From UBA10646 sp046296295 (lineage in GTDB: Bacteria; Bacteroidota; Bacteroidia; Chitinophagales; Chitinophagaceae), in contig JBKBLG010000001.1 in NCBI GenBank assembly GCA_046296295.1, positions 186,001 to 250,000 of the forward strand: a DNA stretch of 64,000 nucleotides, written 5' to 3'. Numbering within the stretch: the first letter of the stretch is position 1; each line of letters starts with the position of its first letter. The position numbers and the translations under genes were made by a program. Below are positions 7,763 through 15,777 of this stretch, piece after piece. Below the pieces are notes generated by a model. The model ran no database searches and had not been told where the DNA came from. It worked only from the letters and a program-made list of their open reading frames with translations.

Positions 7763-8893
7763 TTATAACATCCCCTTTGTACTTGGCAACTGATTGCTAT
7801 CGGGGTTGCGTTGCACTGCCATACGAATCGCTTTAGCAAAGGCTTTGAAAATAGCTTCAATTTTATGGTGCTCATTTTCACCTTCGGCTTTAATGTTCAA
7901 GTTACAACGAGCTCCATCGCTAAACGATTTAAAAAAGTGAAAGAACATTTCTGTTGGCATTTCACCTACTTTCTCACGTTTAAATGTTGCATCCCAAACA
8001 ATCCATGGCCTACCGCCAAAATCAATAGCTACTTGCGCAAGACAATCGTCCATAGGAAGTGCAAAACCATAACGCTCCATACCACGCTTATCGGCCAACG
8101 CTTTTGCAAAAGCTTCGCCTAGTGCAATACCCGTATCTTCAATGGTATGATGTTCGTCGATATGTAAATCACCATTTACCGTAAGGTGTACATCCATATT
8201 ACCATGGCGTGCAATTTGATGCAACATGTGATCAAAAAAACCGATTCCTGTGGTGATGTTAGCCTTTCCTTCGCCATCAACATTAAGCTGAATACTAATT
8301 TTTGTTTCGTGTGTATTACGCTCATGTACAACCTGACGCATTTTAAGTTTCAGGAAGCTATAAATTGCCTCCCAACGATCACTTGAAAAAGCAATAACAT
8401 CGGCATAAGCAGCTGCTTGTTCTGCAGTTAATGTATGCAAAGGTGATTGCAGATAAATAGCCTTACAACCTAAGTTTTTAGCCAGTTCAATATCGCTCCA
8501 ACGATCGCCAACAACAAAGCTATTAGCCATATCAAATGCAGGATTTTGCATGAGGTGTTGTAAGAGTGCTGTACCTGGCTTTCTGGTAGGCTTATCCTCG
8601 TGTGCAAACGTAACATCTACATGTATTTCATCGAATACAAAACCTTCGCCAGCCAATGTTCGTAACATGAGTTGCTGGTATGGCTCAAAGGTTTCTGTTG
8701 GATAACTACTGGTACCTAAACCATCTTGATTGGTGATGAGAACTTTGTAGAAATTGAATGTGCTAGCAATTTTTGCAAGCTGTGTTATAGCACCTGCAAC
8801 AAAAGATGTTTTCTCAATGGCATCTATTTGGTAATCGGTAGGTGGCTCTTGCAAAATCACACCATCTCTATCTAAAAATAATATTGGTTGCAC
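7763..8893 (-). CDS. hisB: HisB, bifunctional histidinol-phosphatase / imidazoleglycerol-phosphate dehydratase
   Basis: 376 aa. Residues 1-165 are a HAD phosphatase (FLDRDGV with Asp8/Asp10, ITNQDGLG, GDRWSDIELA). Residues 180-376 are IGP dehydratase (FFDHMLHQIARHG, DEHHTIEDTGIALGEA). It carries out steps 6 and 8 of histidine synthesis. The Cys-rich zinc loop known from E. coli HisB is absent: that stretch reads TFAHEDKPTRKPG. The start is a GTG at 8891-8893, within a CATTTACGTAAGTG sequence. The trp leader promoter begins only 24 nt after the stop. Confidence 0.96.
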   Translation of the reverse strand: MQPILFLDRDGVILQEPPTDYQIDAIEKTSFVAGAITQLAKIASTFNFYKVLITNQDGLGTSSYPTETFEPYQQLMLRTLAGEGFVFDEIHVDVTFAHEDKPTRKPGTALLQHLMQNPAFDMANSFVVGDRWSDIELAKNLGCKAIYLQSPLHTLTAEQAAAYADVIAFSSDRWEAIYSFLKLKMRQVVHERNTHETKISIQLNVDGEGKANITTGIGFFDHMLHQIARHGNMDVHLTVNGDLHIDEHHTIEDTGIALGEAFAKALADKRGMERYGFALPMDDCLAQVAIDFGGRPWIVWDATFKREKVGEMPTEMFFHFFKSFSDGARCNLNIKAEGENEHHKIEAIFKAFAKAIRMAVQRNPDSNQLPSTKGML

Positions 8894-8921
8894 TTACGTA
8901 AATGATGTTTAAAATAGTTAG

Positions 8922-9317
8922 TTAAGAACGCTTACGCTCTGCTGCAACAGTAGCAGCGGTAACGGGAGTTGCTTTATTGCCAAAATTGCTTCGAACAAAA
9001 GTTAAGATGGCAGCAATTTCATCGTCTTTTAAAAAATTATGTGCCGCCATAGGATTGGCGTAAGTATCTTCTCGCTGCCATTGAGCAGCACTGCCTTTGA
9101 GCACAATTTGTATAGGAATATTGGGCTTGCCTAATAAAACTTTACTACCCGCTAACGGCGGTGCTAAATGTGGCACTCCTTCTCCATCGGGTTGATGGCA
9201 TGCCAAACAATATTGCTGGTATAATGCCTTACCATCGGGCTTTGTCTTCTGTTGAAAGCTACTTAAAGTAACGAACGTAGCACTAGTCATTAAAACTATA
9301 CAAATACTTCGTAGCAT
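8922..9317 (-). CDS. Secreted monohaem cytochrome c
   Basis: 131 aa. An N-terminal signal segment (1-20) is followed by the haem motif CLACH (Cys37, Cys40, His41) in ALYQQYCLACHQPDGEG. A likely axial Met is in NPMAAHNF. It has the size and layout of a class I periplasmic cytochrome c. It overlaps the dehydrogenase stop by one nucleotide, so it is probably the electron acceptor of that enzyme (inference). Its place between hisC and hisB is unusual. Confidence 0.9.
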   Translation of the reverse strand: MLRSICIVLMTSATFVTLSSFQQKTKPDGKALYQQYCLACHQPDGEGVPHLAPPLAGSKVLLGKPNIPIQIVLKGSAAQWQREDTYANPMAAHNFLKDDEIAAILTFVRSNFGNKATPVTAATVAAERKRS

Positions 9318-10660
9318 TATTTACCATTATATGTAACTCTATAAATAGTACCCTTAACATCATCGGTAATGTACAGTGCTCCATCGGCACCTAATGCTAA
9401 ACCACAAGGACGATGTTCTGCTTTGCCCGGACTTTTATTCGCACCTGCGAAACCGTCTGCAAAGATTTCCCATTTACCGTAAGGCTTACCATCTTTAAAT
9501 GGCTGGAACACTACATAGTAACCTTCTTGAGGTTGTGGCGAACGATTCCAAGAACCATGAAAAGCAATGAAAGCGCCATTTTGATAACTACTCGGCCATT
9601 GTTTATGATGGATAAATTGCAACGCATTGGGCGCCATGTGTGCTGGGTAATATGCAACAGGCGGCGTTACCGATGCATCGTTCTTCGCATTGCTTGCAGC
9701 TATGTTCGGTAATGCTTGATTACCCTTTGCTTGTACAAAAGCTTCGTAGGTTAACTTACCATCGCCACCATATTCGGGGGCCATCATAATAGCTTTATTA
9801 TCGTAATCGTGATACACGTAAGGCCATCCGCCATTAAAACCTTGCTTCACTTCGAACATTACTTCGGCAGGGTTATTAGCACCACTTGTAGCATCGTAGA
9901 ACTGTGGCCAATTTTGATACAACATATCTCTACCATGCTGCATTACAAATAAACTGTTCGTTTGTGTGTTCCAATCGAGACCAACAACATTACGAAGCCC
10001 TGTTGCATAGCGTACACCTTGTGCGTAAGATTGGTTTTTAACATCGGCCTTAAATACCCAAATACCACCGGCAGAATCTAAAATAGGACATGGTAACATA
10101 CCTATGCTACCGTTACTTCTATCTCGTTCTTGACAACTATTGCTCGGTGCACCGATATTAACAAATAAATTTCCTTTTCCATCTAAGGCAATACTTTTAC
10201 TAGCGTGTTGCCTGCGGCTCCATAAGTCTTTCACAATCAATTCCGGCGTAGCAGCATTTTCAACTTCAAATGCTGTGTTAAGTTTATATCGATACACATT
10301 TTCATCGCTACTAGCATACAAATAACCATTACTAATAGCAATACCTGTGCCTGTTCCGGTAGCATCGCCTAAGCCTTTAACAATATCTGCAACACCATCA
10401 TTATTGGTATCTTTTAAAAAATAAATTGTATTGCCATCTTTTTTACGTTCTAATTTAATATACACATTACCATTAGGTGCCACAGCAATATGCCTGGCTC
10501 TTCCGAACCCATCGGCAAATACAGTAGCACTAAAACCTTGGGGTAAGGTAATACTCGCCACACTATTATTTGTTGCTTGCGAACTATCTGTACATGCCTG
10601 ACTTTGTAAGGCCATACACATACCTAACCCAAGTACAGAGATAAAAGGTTTTAAAAACAT
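9317..10660 (-). CDS. Secreted sorbosone/glucose dehydrogenase-like (PQQ-type beta-propeller)
   Basis: About 447 aa from the Met at 10660; an upstream Met at 10690 overlaps hisC. The N-terminus is hydrophobic and ends near QSQAC, possibly a lipobox. The body shows propeller blades: FADGFGRARHIAVAPNGNVY, YATGLRNVVGLDWN, FNGGWPYVYHDYD, PCGLALGADGALYITDD. This matches the L-sorbosone dehydrogenase / GSDH family, which uses PQQ and passes electrons to a cytochrome c, encoded next. The substrate is unknown. Nothing links it to histidine synthesis except position. Confidence 0.82.
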   Translation of the reverse strand: MFLKPFISVLGLGMCMALQSQACTDSSQATNNSVASITLPQGFSATVFADGFGRARHIAVAPNGNVYIKLERKKDGNTIYFLKDTNNDGVADIVKGLGDATGTGTGIAISNGYLYASSDENVYRYKLNTAFEVENAATPELIVKDLWSRRQHASKSIALDGKGNLFVNIGAPSNSCQERDRSNGSIGMLPCPILDSAGGIWVFKADVKNQSYAQGVRYATGLRNVVGLDWNTQTNSLFVMQHGRDMLYQNWPQFYDATSGANNPAEVMFEVKQGFNGGWPYVYHDYDNKAIMMAPEYGGDGKLTYEAFVQAKGNQALPNIAASNAKNDASVTPPVAYYPAHMAPNALQFIHHKQWPSSYQNGAFIAFHGSWNRSPQPQEGYYVVFQPFKDGKPYGKWEIFADGFAGANKSPGKAEHRPCGLALGADGALYITDDVKGTIYRVTYNGK

Positions 10661-10673
10661 AACTTGTATTTTA

Positions 10674-11774
10674 CTAATTTTCAAATGCATCTAATTGATA
10701 GGCTGCTGATACCCATGCTGCCCAAGCATCTACCAACAAAGTATTCTCTTGCTCAGTTCCAATAGTAATGCGTAAGCAATTGTCAAGCAACTGCACATTA
10801 CTTCTATCTCGTACTACAATTCCTTTTGTGATAAAAAAATCATACAAAGCTTTTGCTTGATCAACCTTAACCAAAATAAAATTAGCATCAGAATCATATA
10901 CTTTTTCAACACCCGGTATTGTAATAATCACTTCTGCTAATGCAGCTCGCATATCTACCAATTCTCGTATCATATCATTCACTTGTCCAACTTCTTCTAA
11001 TGCCTGTAAAGCCAATTCTTGTGTAACTTGGTTGATATTGTAAGGAGGTTTCACCCGATTCATAATGGTAATGATTGTTTCGTTGGCAAAAGCCATTCCT
11101 AAACGCAAGCCCGCTAATCCCCATGCTTTACTAAAGGTTTGCAGCACTACTAGATTAGGATACTCTAACAAATCTTTGGTAAATGATTGTTGCTTACTGA
11201 AATTAATGTAAGCCTCGTCTATTACAACAATGCCATTGAAGTTGTTAAGCACCATTTCAACATCGGTTCTGTTGAGTGCATTACCTGTGGGATTATTAGG
11301 GCTACATAACCAAATTATTTTTGTATTTGCATCTATCAACTGTTCAATATGTGCCAGGTTCAGTTGAAAATCATCCAGCAGAGGAGCTTTTAGCACCTTA
11401 ATATTATTGATATCGGCACTTACCTGATACATACCGTAGGTTGGCGGACAAATCACTACATTATCAATACCTGGCTCGCAAAAACAACGATACAAGATAT
11501 CAATACACTCATCGCTTCCATTACCCAAAAAAATCTGTTCAGATGTTACTTTTTTGATGGATGCAATGGCTGATTTTAATTTCAATTGATGTGGATCGGG
11601 GTAACGGTTATACCATTTTTTCAATGGCGAACCTAAACTGTTTTCATTCGCATCTAAAAATACTTTTGCCTCCCCACTAAATTCATCTCTAGCACTTGAA
11701 TAAGGTGTTAATGCAGCTATATTTTTTCTAACCAGTTGTTGTATATCAAAAATCATGATGTTTCTTTTTATCAT
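10674..11774 (-). CDS. hisC: HisC, histidinol-phosphate aminotransferase
   Basis: 366 aa fold-type I PLP aminotransferase. It shows LDANENSLGSP, FLGNGSDECID, WLCSPNNPTGN, VIDEAYINFS and the Lys motif QTFSKAWGLAGLRLG. It converts imidazole acetol phosphate to histidinol phosphate. The start may be the internal Met at 11756 (MIFDIQQLVRKN). The 40-nt gap after hisD holds a dispersed motif copy (11795-11811). Confidence 0.96.
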   Translation of the reverse strand: MIKRNIMIFDIQQLVRKNIAALTPYSSARDEFSGEAKVFLDANENSLGSPLKKWYNRYPDPHQLKLKSAIASIKKVTSEQIFLGNGSDECIDILYRCFCEPGIDNVVICPPTYGMYQVSADINNIKVLKAPLLDDFQLNLAHIEQLIDANTKIIWLCSPNNPTGNALNRTDVEMVLNNFNGIVVIDEAYINFSKQQSFTKDLLEYPNLVVLQTFSKAWGLAGLRLGMAFANETIITIMNRVKPPYNINQVTQELALQALEEVGQVNDMIRELVDMRAALAEVIITIPGVEKVYDSDANFILVKVDQAKALYDFFITKGIVVRDRSNVQLLDNCLRITIGTEQENTLLVDAWAAWVSAAYQLDAFEN

Positions 11775-11794
11775 AGCATAACTTAATGTACATG

Positions 11795-11811
11795 CATTTG
11801 CCGTAAGGCAC
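11795..11811 (+). repeat. Dispersed GNAA-hairpin motif, G/C variant, between hisD and hisC
   Basis: Reads CATTTGCCGTAAGGCAC. The fully paired TTGCC-GTAA-GGCA form fills nearly half of the 40-nt hisD-hisC gap. Confidence 0.8.
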
Positions 11812-11814
11812 TAT

Positions 11815-13089
11815 TTACTGTAACCTTACTTGCACCGCATTGGCATGTGCTGTTAATCCTTCAGCAGTAGCCATGGTAACAACAATATCGGCTATCTGTT
11901 CTAAACCAGCTTTAGTTAACTGTTGAAAAGTAACCTTCTTTACAAAACTATCAACACTTACACCACTATAAGCGGTTGCAAAACCATTTGTTGGAAGTGT
12001 ATGATTGGTACCACTCGCATAATCGCCTACCGATTCAGGTGTATAGTGGCCTATAAAAACAGAACCTGCATTAATTACTTTCTCTGCCAATGCTAGGGCG
12101 TTGTTAGTACTTATAATAAAATGTTCGGGAGCATAACTATTTATAAAGGCAAAAGCATCTTCTATGTTCGGCAAAACAACTGCGGCACTATGTTGTAAGG
12201 CACTTGTGGCCATAACACTTCTTGGTAAAATGGCTAGTTGTTCTTCTAAAGCTGCTTGAATAGGCGGTAACACATGTTCATCGTTCACCACTAATAATAC
12301 CTGACTATCTGCACCATGTTCTGCTTGGCTTAACAAATCGGCTGCAACAAATGCAGGATGAGCAGTAGCATCGGCATATACGCATACCTCACTAGGGCCG
12401 GCCGGCATATCAATTGCAATACCTAACTGCTGTGCATATTTTTTTGCAGCGGTTACATATTGGTTACCAGGCCCAAAAATTTTATACACCCTAGGCACCG
12501 AAACGGTTCCAATACTCATAGCAGCAACGGCTTGAATGCCACCCAATTTTACAATAGTAGTAACGCCTGTAATATGTGCAGCATACAAAATAGCCGGATG
12601 AATAGTGCCATCGTTACTTGGTGGCGTACATAACACAATTTCATTACAGCCGGCAATACTGGCAGGTATAGCCAACATAAGCACCGTTGAAAATAATGGT
12701 GCAGAGCCGCCGGGTATATATAAACCTACCTTTTCAATACCAATACTTTTCCTCCAACATTGTACACCCGGCATTGTTTCAATAACAACAGGTGGTTGTA
12801 ATTGCTTTTCATGAAAGGTGCGAATGTTATTTGCAGCCATATCAATAGCACGCTTAACACCTTGCGGTAAATGTGCCACCGCAGCAGTAATTTCTTCACC
12901 ACTTACCAACAAACTATTTAATGATACGCCATCAAAATGTTGTGTGTATGCGAGCAAGGCAGCATCACCGTTTTGCTGCACGGCTTCAAACACTTGTTGT
13001 ACTGTGGCCATTAAAGGTGCAGTGTCTAACACTGGCCGTTTGATAATTTCATTCCATAATGCTCGTTCCGGAGCTACATATACTTTCAT
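11815..13089 (-). CDS. hisD: HisD, histidinol dehydrogenase
   Basis: About 424 aa. It shows GLYIPGG, LCTPP, GGIQAVAAMSIGT, FGPGNQYVTAAK, PAGPSEVCVYAD and DLLSQAEHGADSQ, all typical of HisD and its zinc/NAD site. It performs the last two oxidations, from histidinol to histidine. I prefer the Met at 13089 (MKVYVAPE), which follows the hisG stop by 4 nt, over a Met at 13101 that overlaps it. A motif copy at 12859-12873 encodes HLPQGV. Confidence 0.96.
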   Translation of the reverse strand: MKVYVAPERALWNEIIKRPVLDTAPLMATVQQVFEAVQQNGDAALLAYTQHFDGVSLNSLLVSGEEITAAVAHLPQGVKRAIDMAANNIRTFHEKQLQPPVVIETMPGVQCWRKSIGIEKVGLYIPGGSAPLFSTVLMLAIPASIAGCNEIVLCTPPSNDGTIHPAILYAAHITGVTTIVKLGGIQAVAAMSIGTVSVPRVYKIFGPGNQYVTAAKKYAQQLGIAIDMPAGPSEVCVYADATAHPAFVAADLLSQAEHGADSQVLLVVNDEHVLPPIQAALEEQLAILPRSVMATSALQHSAAVVLPNIEDAFAFINSYAPEHFIISTNNALALAEKVINAGSVFIGHYTPESVGDYASGTNHTLPTNGFATAYSGVSVDSFVKKVTFQQLTKAGLEQIADIVVTMATAEGLTAHANAVQVRLQ

Positions 13090-13093
13090 ACAA

Positions 13094-13945
13094 TTACACA
13101 ATCATTTTTTCGATAGGTAATACTAAGATACCTTCTGCACCAGCAGCTTTTAACTGCTCAATCAAATCCCAAAACTCATTTTCGCTGATAACACTATGTA
13201 CACTACTCCACCCTTCTTTGGCTAATGGTAATACCGTAGGACTTTTCATGCCAGGAAGTATTTCAATGATTTTTTCAAGACTGCTATTAGGAGCATTCAT
13301 CAACACATATTTATTGTGTTTGGCTTTTTTTACGCTTTGTATGCGAAAAAGTAGTTTATTGAGCAGCATCAGTTTTTCATCGCTTAACTGATTGTTCTTA
13401 ATCAACACAGCTTGCGATTGCAAGATAGCTTCTACCTCCTTCAAACCATTCATAAACAAGGTACTACCGCTGCTCACTAAATCGCAAATAGCATCTGCCA
13501 AACCAATGCCAGGTGCAATTTCAACACTGCCACTAATTTCATGAATTTCGGCTGTTACTCCATGCTGTTGTAGGTACTGCTGAGTTATTACAGGGTAACT
13601 TGTAGCAATGCGTTTGCCTTGTAGTGTAGTTACATCGGTGTAAGTAGTTCCTTTATTTACCGCAAGGCTTAGTCTACATTTTCCAAAACCTAACTTTTCA
13701 ACCACACTTACCTTTTTAGCTTTTTCGTACACTACATTCTCGCCAACAAAACCAATATCGGCAACGGCATCTTCTACATACTGCGGTATATCATCATCTC
13801 TAAGAAAATAAACTTCTAAAGGAAAGTTGTTCGCTTCGGCTTTTAACTTGTTCACGCCATTACTAATATCAATCCCGCATTCTTTTAATAACTTCATAGA
13901 ATCATCGTGCAAGCGGCCACTTTTTTGAATCGCTAATTTGAGCAT
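13094..13945 (-). CDS. hisG: HisG, ATP phosphoribosyltransferase (long form)
   Basis: 283 aa, the long form with a C-terminal regulatory domain (roughly residues 210-283, ending AAGAEGILVLPIEKMIV). That domain mediates histidine feedback in homologues. The catalytic part shows MLKLAIQKSGRLHDDS and EISGSVEIAPGIGLADAICDLVSSG. It is the first enzyme of the pathway and the first structural gene after the His attenuator. A motif copy at 13655-13671 encodes LAVN. Confidence 0.97.
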   Translation of the reverse strand: MLKLAIQKSGRLHDDSMKLLKECGIDISNGVNKLKAEANNFPLEVYFLRDDDIPQYVEDAVADIGFVGENVVYEKAKKVSVVEKLGFGKCRLSLAVNKGTTYTDVTTLQGKRIATSYPVITQQYLQQHGVTAEIHEISGSVEIAPGIGLADAICDLVSSGSTLFMNGLKEVEAILQSQAVLIKNNQLSDEKLMLLNKLLFRIQSVKKAKHNKYVLMNAPNSSLEKIIEILPGMKSPTVLPLAKEGWSSVHSVISENEFWDLIEQLKAAGAEGILVLPIEKMIV

Positions 13946-13977
13946 GATTTAATTTTCATTTACGTAAGTACAATAAA

Positions 13978-14001
13978 AAAGCTTACCCAAGGGTAAGCTT
14001 T
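13978..14001 (-). terminator. his attenuator terminator
   Basis: On the minus strand AAAGCTTACCC, a TT loop, then GGGTAAGCTTT, followed by TTTTTTATT. It lies between the His leader ORF and hisG. The 5' arm CTTACCC is complementary to GGGTAAG at the leader stop codon (14029-14035), which gives a competing antiterminator. Confidence 0.9.
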
Positions 14002-14029
14002 ACTATTATTAACATTCACATAGCACAAC

Positions 14030-14086
14030 TTACCCCAAACCTTGGAGATGATGTACATGTACGTGAATGTTGTTGTTTAATTTCAT
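14030..14086 (-). CDS. hisL: His operon leader peptide
   Basis: An 18-codon ORF, MKLNNNIHVHVHHLQGLG, with four His codons in six (14048-14065). Immediately after, CTCCAA-GGT-TTGGGG forms a small hairpin. A ribosome stalled on the His codons would cover its first arm, freeing GGGTAAG to pair with the terminator arm. This mirrors the Trp leader in length and logic. Confidence 0.88.
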   Translation of the reverse strand: MKLNNNIHVHVHHLQGLG

Positions 14087-14090
14087 GATG

Positions 14091-14121
14091 CAAAAATACT
14101 GTTACCAACTTACCCACCAAA
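14091..14121 (-). promoter_or_regulatory. his promoter (Bacteroidota TTTG / TAnnTTTG)
   Basis: On the minus strand TTTG (14118-14121), a 19-nt spacer, then TATTTTTG (14091-14098), an exact match to the Bacteroidota consensus. The leader ATG begins 4 nt after the -7 element, so the transcript should start at or next to the start codon. Confidence 0.72.
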
Positions 14122-14224
14122 AAAGTGTAAGCACTAAAAGGTTTATCGCTACCTCACGGTAAATGGAGTTACACAGAATGGCTGAGAATAATTAAGTTCG
14201 TTGCTCACATTTTAACTACACGCC

Positions 14225-15748
14225 ATGATTCGATTGTTCGTTGCTGTTTGTACCTGTATCATTAGTTGTACGCTACCTGCAGCAGCACAACCCCCTGCAT
14301 TTGTTACAGACAGTTTAGACCAATACATTAACAAGGGCTTAGCCGAATGGCAAATACCGGGCTTGGCTTTAGCAATTGTGCATCAGCAAAAAGTAGTGGT
14401 AGCCAAAGGTTATGGCGTTAAAGATGTAACTACCAAAGACCCTGTAGATGCCAACACACTTTTTTTTATAGCTAGTAATAGCAAGTTATTTACCGGAACT
14501 GCATTAGCACATGCAGCTTATCGAAAAAAACTACAACTAGATGATAAAGTAATAAGTTACTTCCCCGATTACAGCCTATACGATGCTTCTGCTTCGCAAT
14601 TGGTGAGTGTTAGAGATATGCTTACGCATCGTATTGGTACAAAAACCTTTCAAGGCGATTTTACATTTTTCAATGGCAACATTAGTCGTAGCGAAATCAT
14701 GTATCGTATGCGATTTATGCAACCATCAGCACCATTCCGTCAAACCTTTGGCTATTGCAACAGTTGTTATTTAACGGCAGGCGAAGTACTGCAAAAAGCA
14801 ACCAACATTCCTTGGGAAGTATATGTGTACGATAGTATTTTAATGCCACTTGAAATGCAACAAACCCATAGCCTTAGCAGAGGTGCAGCACGCATGAATA
14901 ATATTGCCACACCTTACACCACTGCTATTAATAACCAACTTACAGCAGTACCTTACGACGATTGGGATAATCTTGCCCCAGCCGCTAGTATGATCAGTAA
15001 TGCCAACGATTTAACACACTGGCTCAAAATGCAACTTGATAGTGGTCGATACAATGGTAAGCAAATACTACCATGGTCGGTAATTGCTCAAACAAGAGAT
15101 ATCAATACCATCATTAGTAGCAGAAAAAACAATACTTTTCCTAGCACTTATAGAGGTTACGGACTGGGTTTGTTTGTACAAGATTGGAACGGCTATCAAG
15201 TATATTGGCATAGTGGTGGTGCTAGCGGCATGGTAAGTTATCTAGCTTTTATTCCGGCTTTGCAAGTTGGTTTTGCTATTCTTACCAACAAAGACGATCA
15301 AAACTTTTTCACGGCACTTTGGGCTCAACTACTCGATGCTTACACAGGCATGCCTTACACCGACAGAAATGCTCCCATGCTACAAGCATACTTGAAAGAA
15401 AAAGAAGCACAAGCCGTTGCTAACCAAAAACTACAAGAACGCCTAGGTAACAATAAACCACCCCAATCACTACAACAATATGCTGGCAATTACGAACATC
15501 CTTTATATGGCAAGGTTACTGTAACCGTAAGGGAACAGAAAATACAATTTAAATTTCATGGTCATAACAATTTAACCGCCACAGCACAATATCTAGGTAA
15601 TAACGAATGGCTACCTACTTTTAATAACGCTGTGTATGGCAACGCCCCTATGAAATTCACATTAGAAAAAGGCATTGTTACACACCTTACGGTAAAAGTG
15701 AGCGACTTTGTTGAATACGACCCTTATACATTTACGAAAGTGAAATAA
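14225..15748 (+). CDS. Secreted serine hydrolase, beta-lactamase/PBP-like (class C fold) with DUF3471 tail
   Basis: 507 aa with a signal peptide (1-21, ending AAAQ). The catalytic S84-x-x-K87 is in ASNSKLFTG, the second motif Y177-C-N179 in FGYCNSCY, and the HSGG motif is near residue 331. The C-terminal 100 residues resemble the DUF3471 beta-domain of this family. These enzymes act on D-amino-acid peptides, esters or beta-lactams; the substrate here is unknown. It is divergent from the his operon and 29 nt upstream of an M20 peptidase, probably co-transcribed. Confidence 0.88.
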   Translation: MIRLFVAVCTCIISCTLPAAAQPPAFVTDSLDQYINKGLAEWQIPGLALAIVHQQKVVVAKGYGVKDVTTKDPVDANTLFFIASNSKLFTGTALAHAAYRKKLQLDDKVISYFPDYSLYDASASQLVSVRDMLTHRIGTKTFQGDFTFFNGNISRSEIMYRMRFMQPSAPFRQTFGYCNSCYLTAGEVLQKATNIPWEVYVYDSILMPLEMQQTHSLSRGAARMNNIATPYTTAINNQLTAVPYDDWDNLAPAASMISNANDLTHWLKMQLDSGRYNGKQILPWSVIAQTRDINTIISSRKNNTFPSTYRGYGLGLFVQDWNGYQVYWHSGGASGMVSYLAFIPALQVGFAILTNKDDQNFFTALWAQLLDAYTGMPYTDRNAPMLQAYLKEKEAQAVANQKLQERLGNNKPPQSLQQYAGNYEHPLYGKVTVTVREQKIQFKFHGHNNLTATAQYLGNNEWLPTFNNAVYGNAPMKFTLEKGIVTHLTVKVSDFVEYDPYTFTKVK

Positions 15749-15777
15749 ATCATACCTACTAACGCAATCAAGATCAC

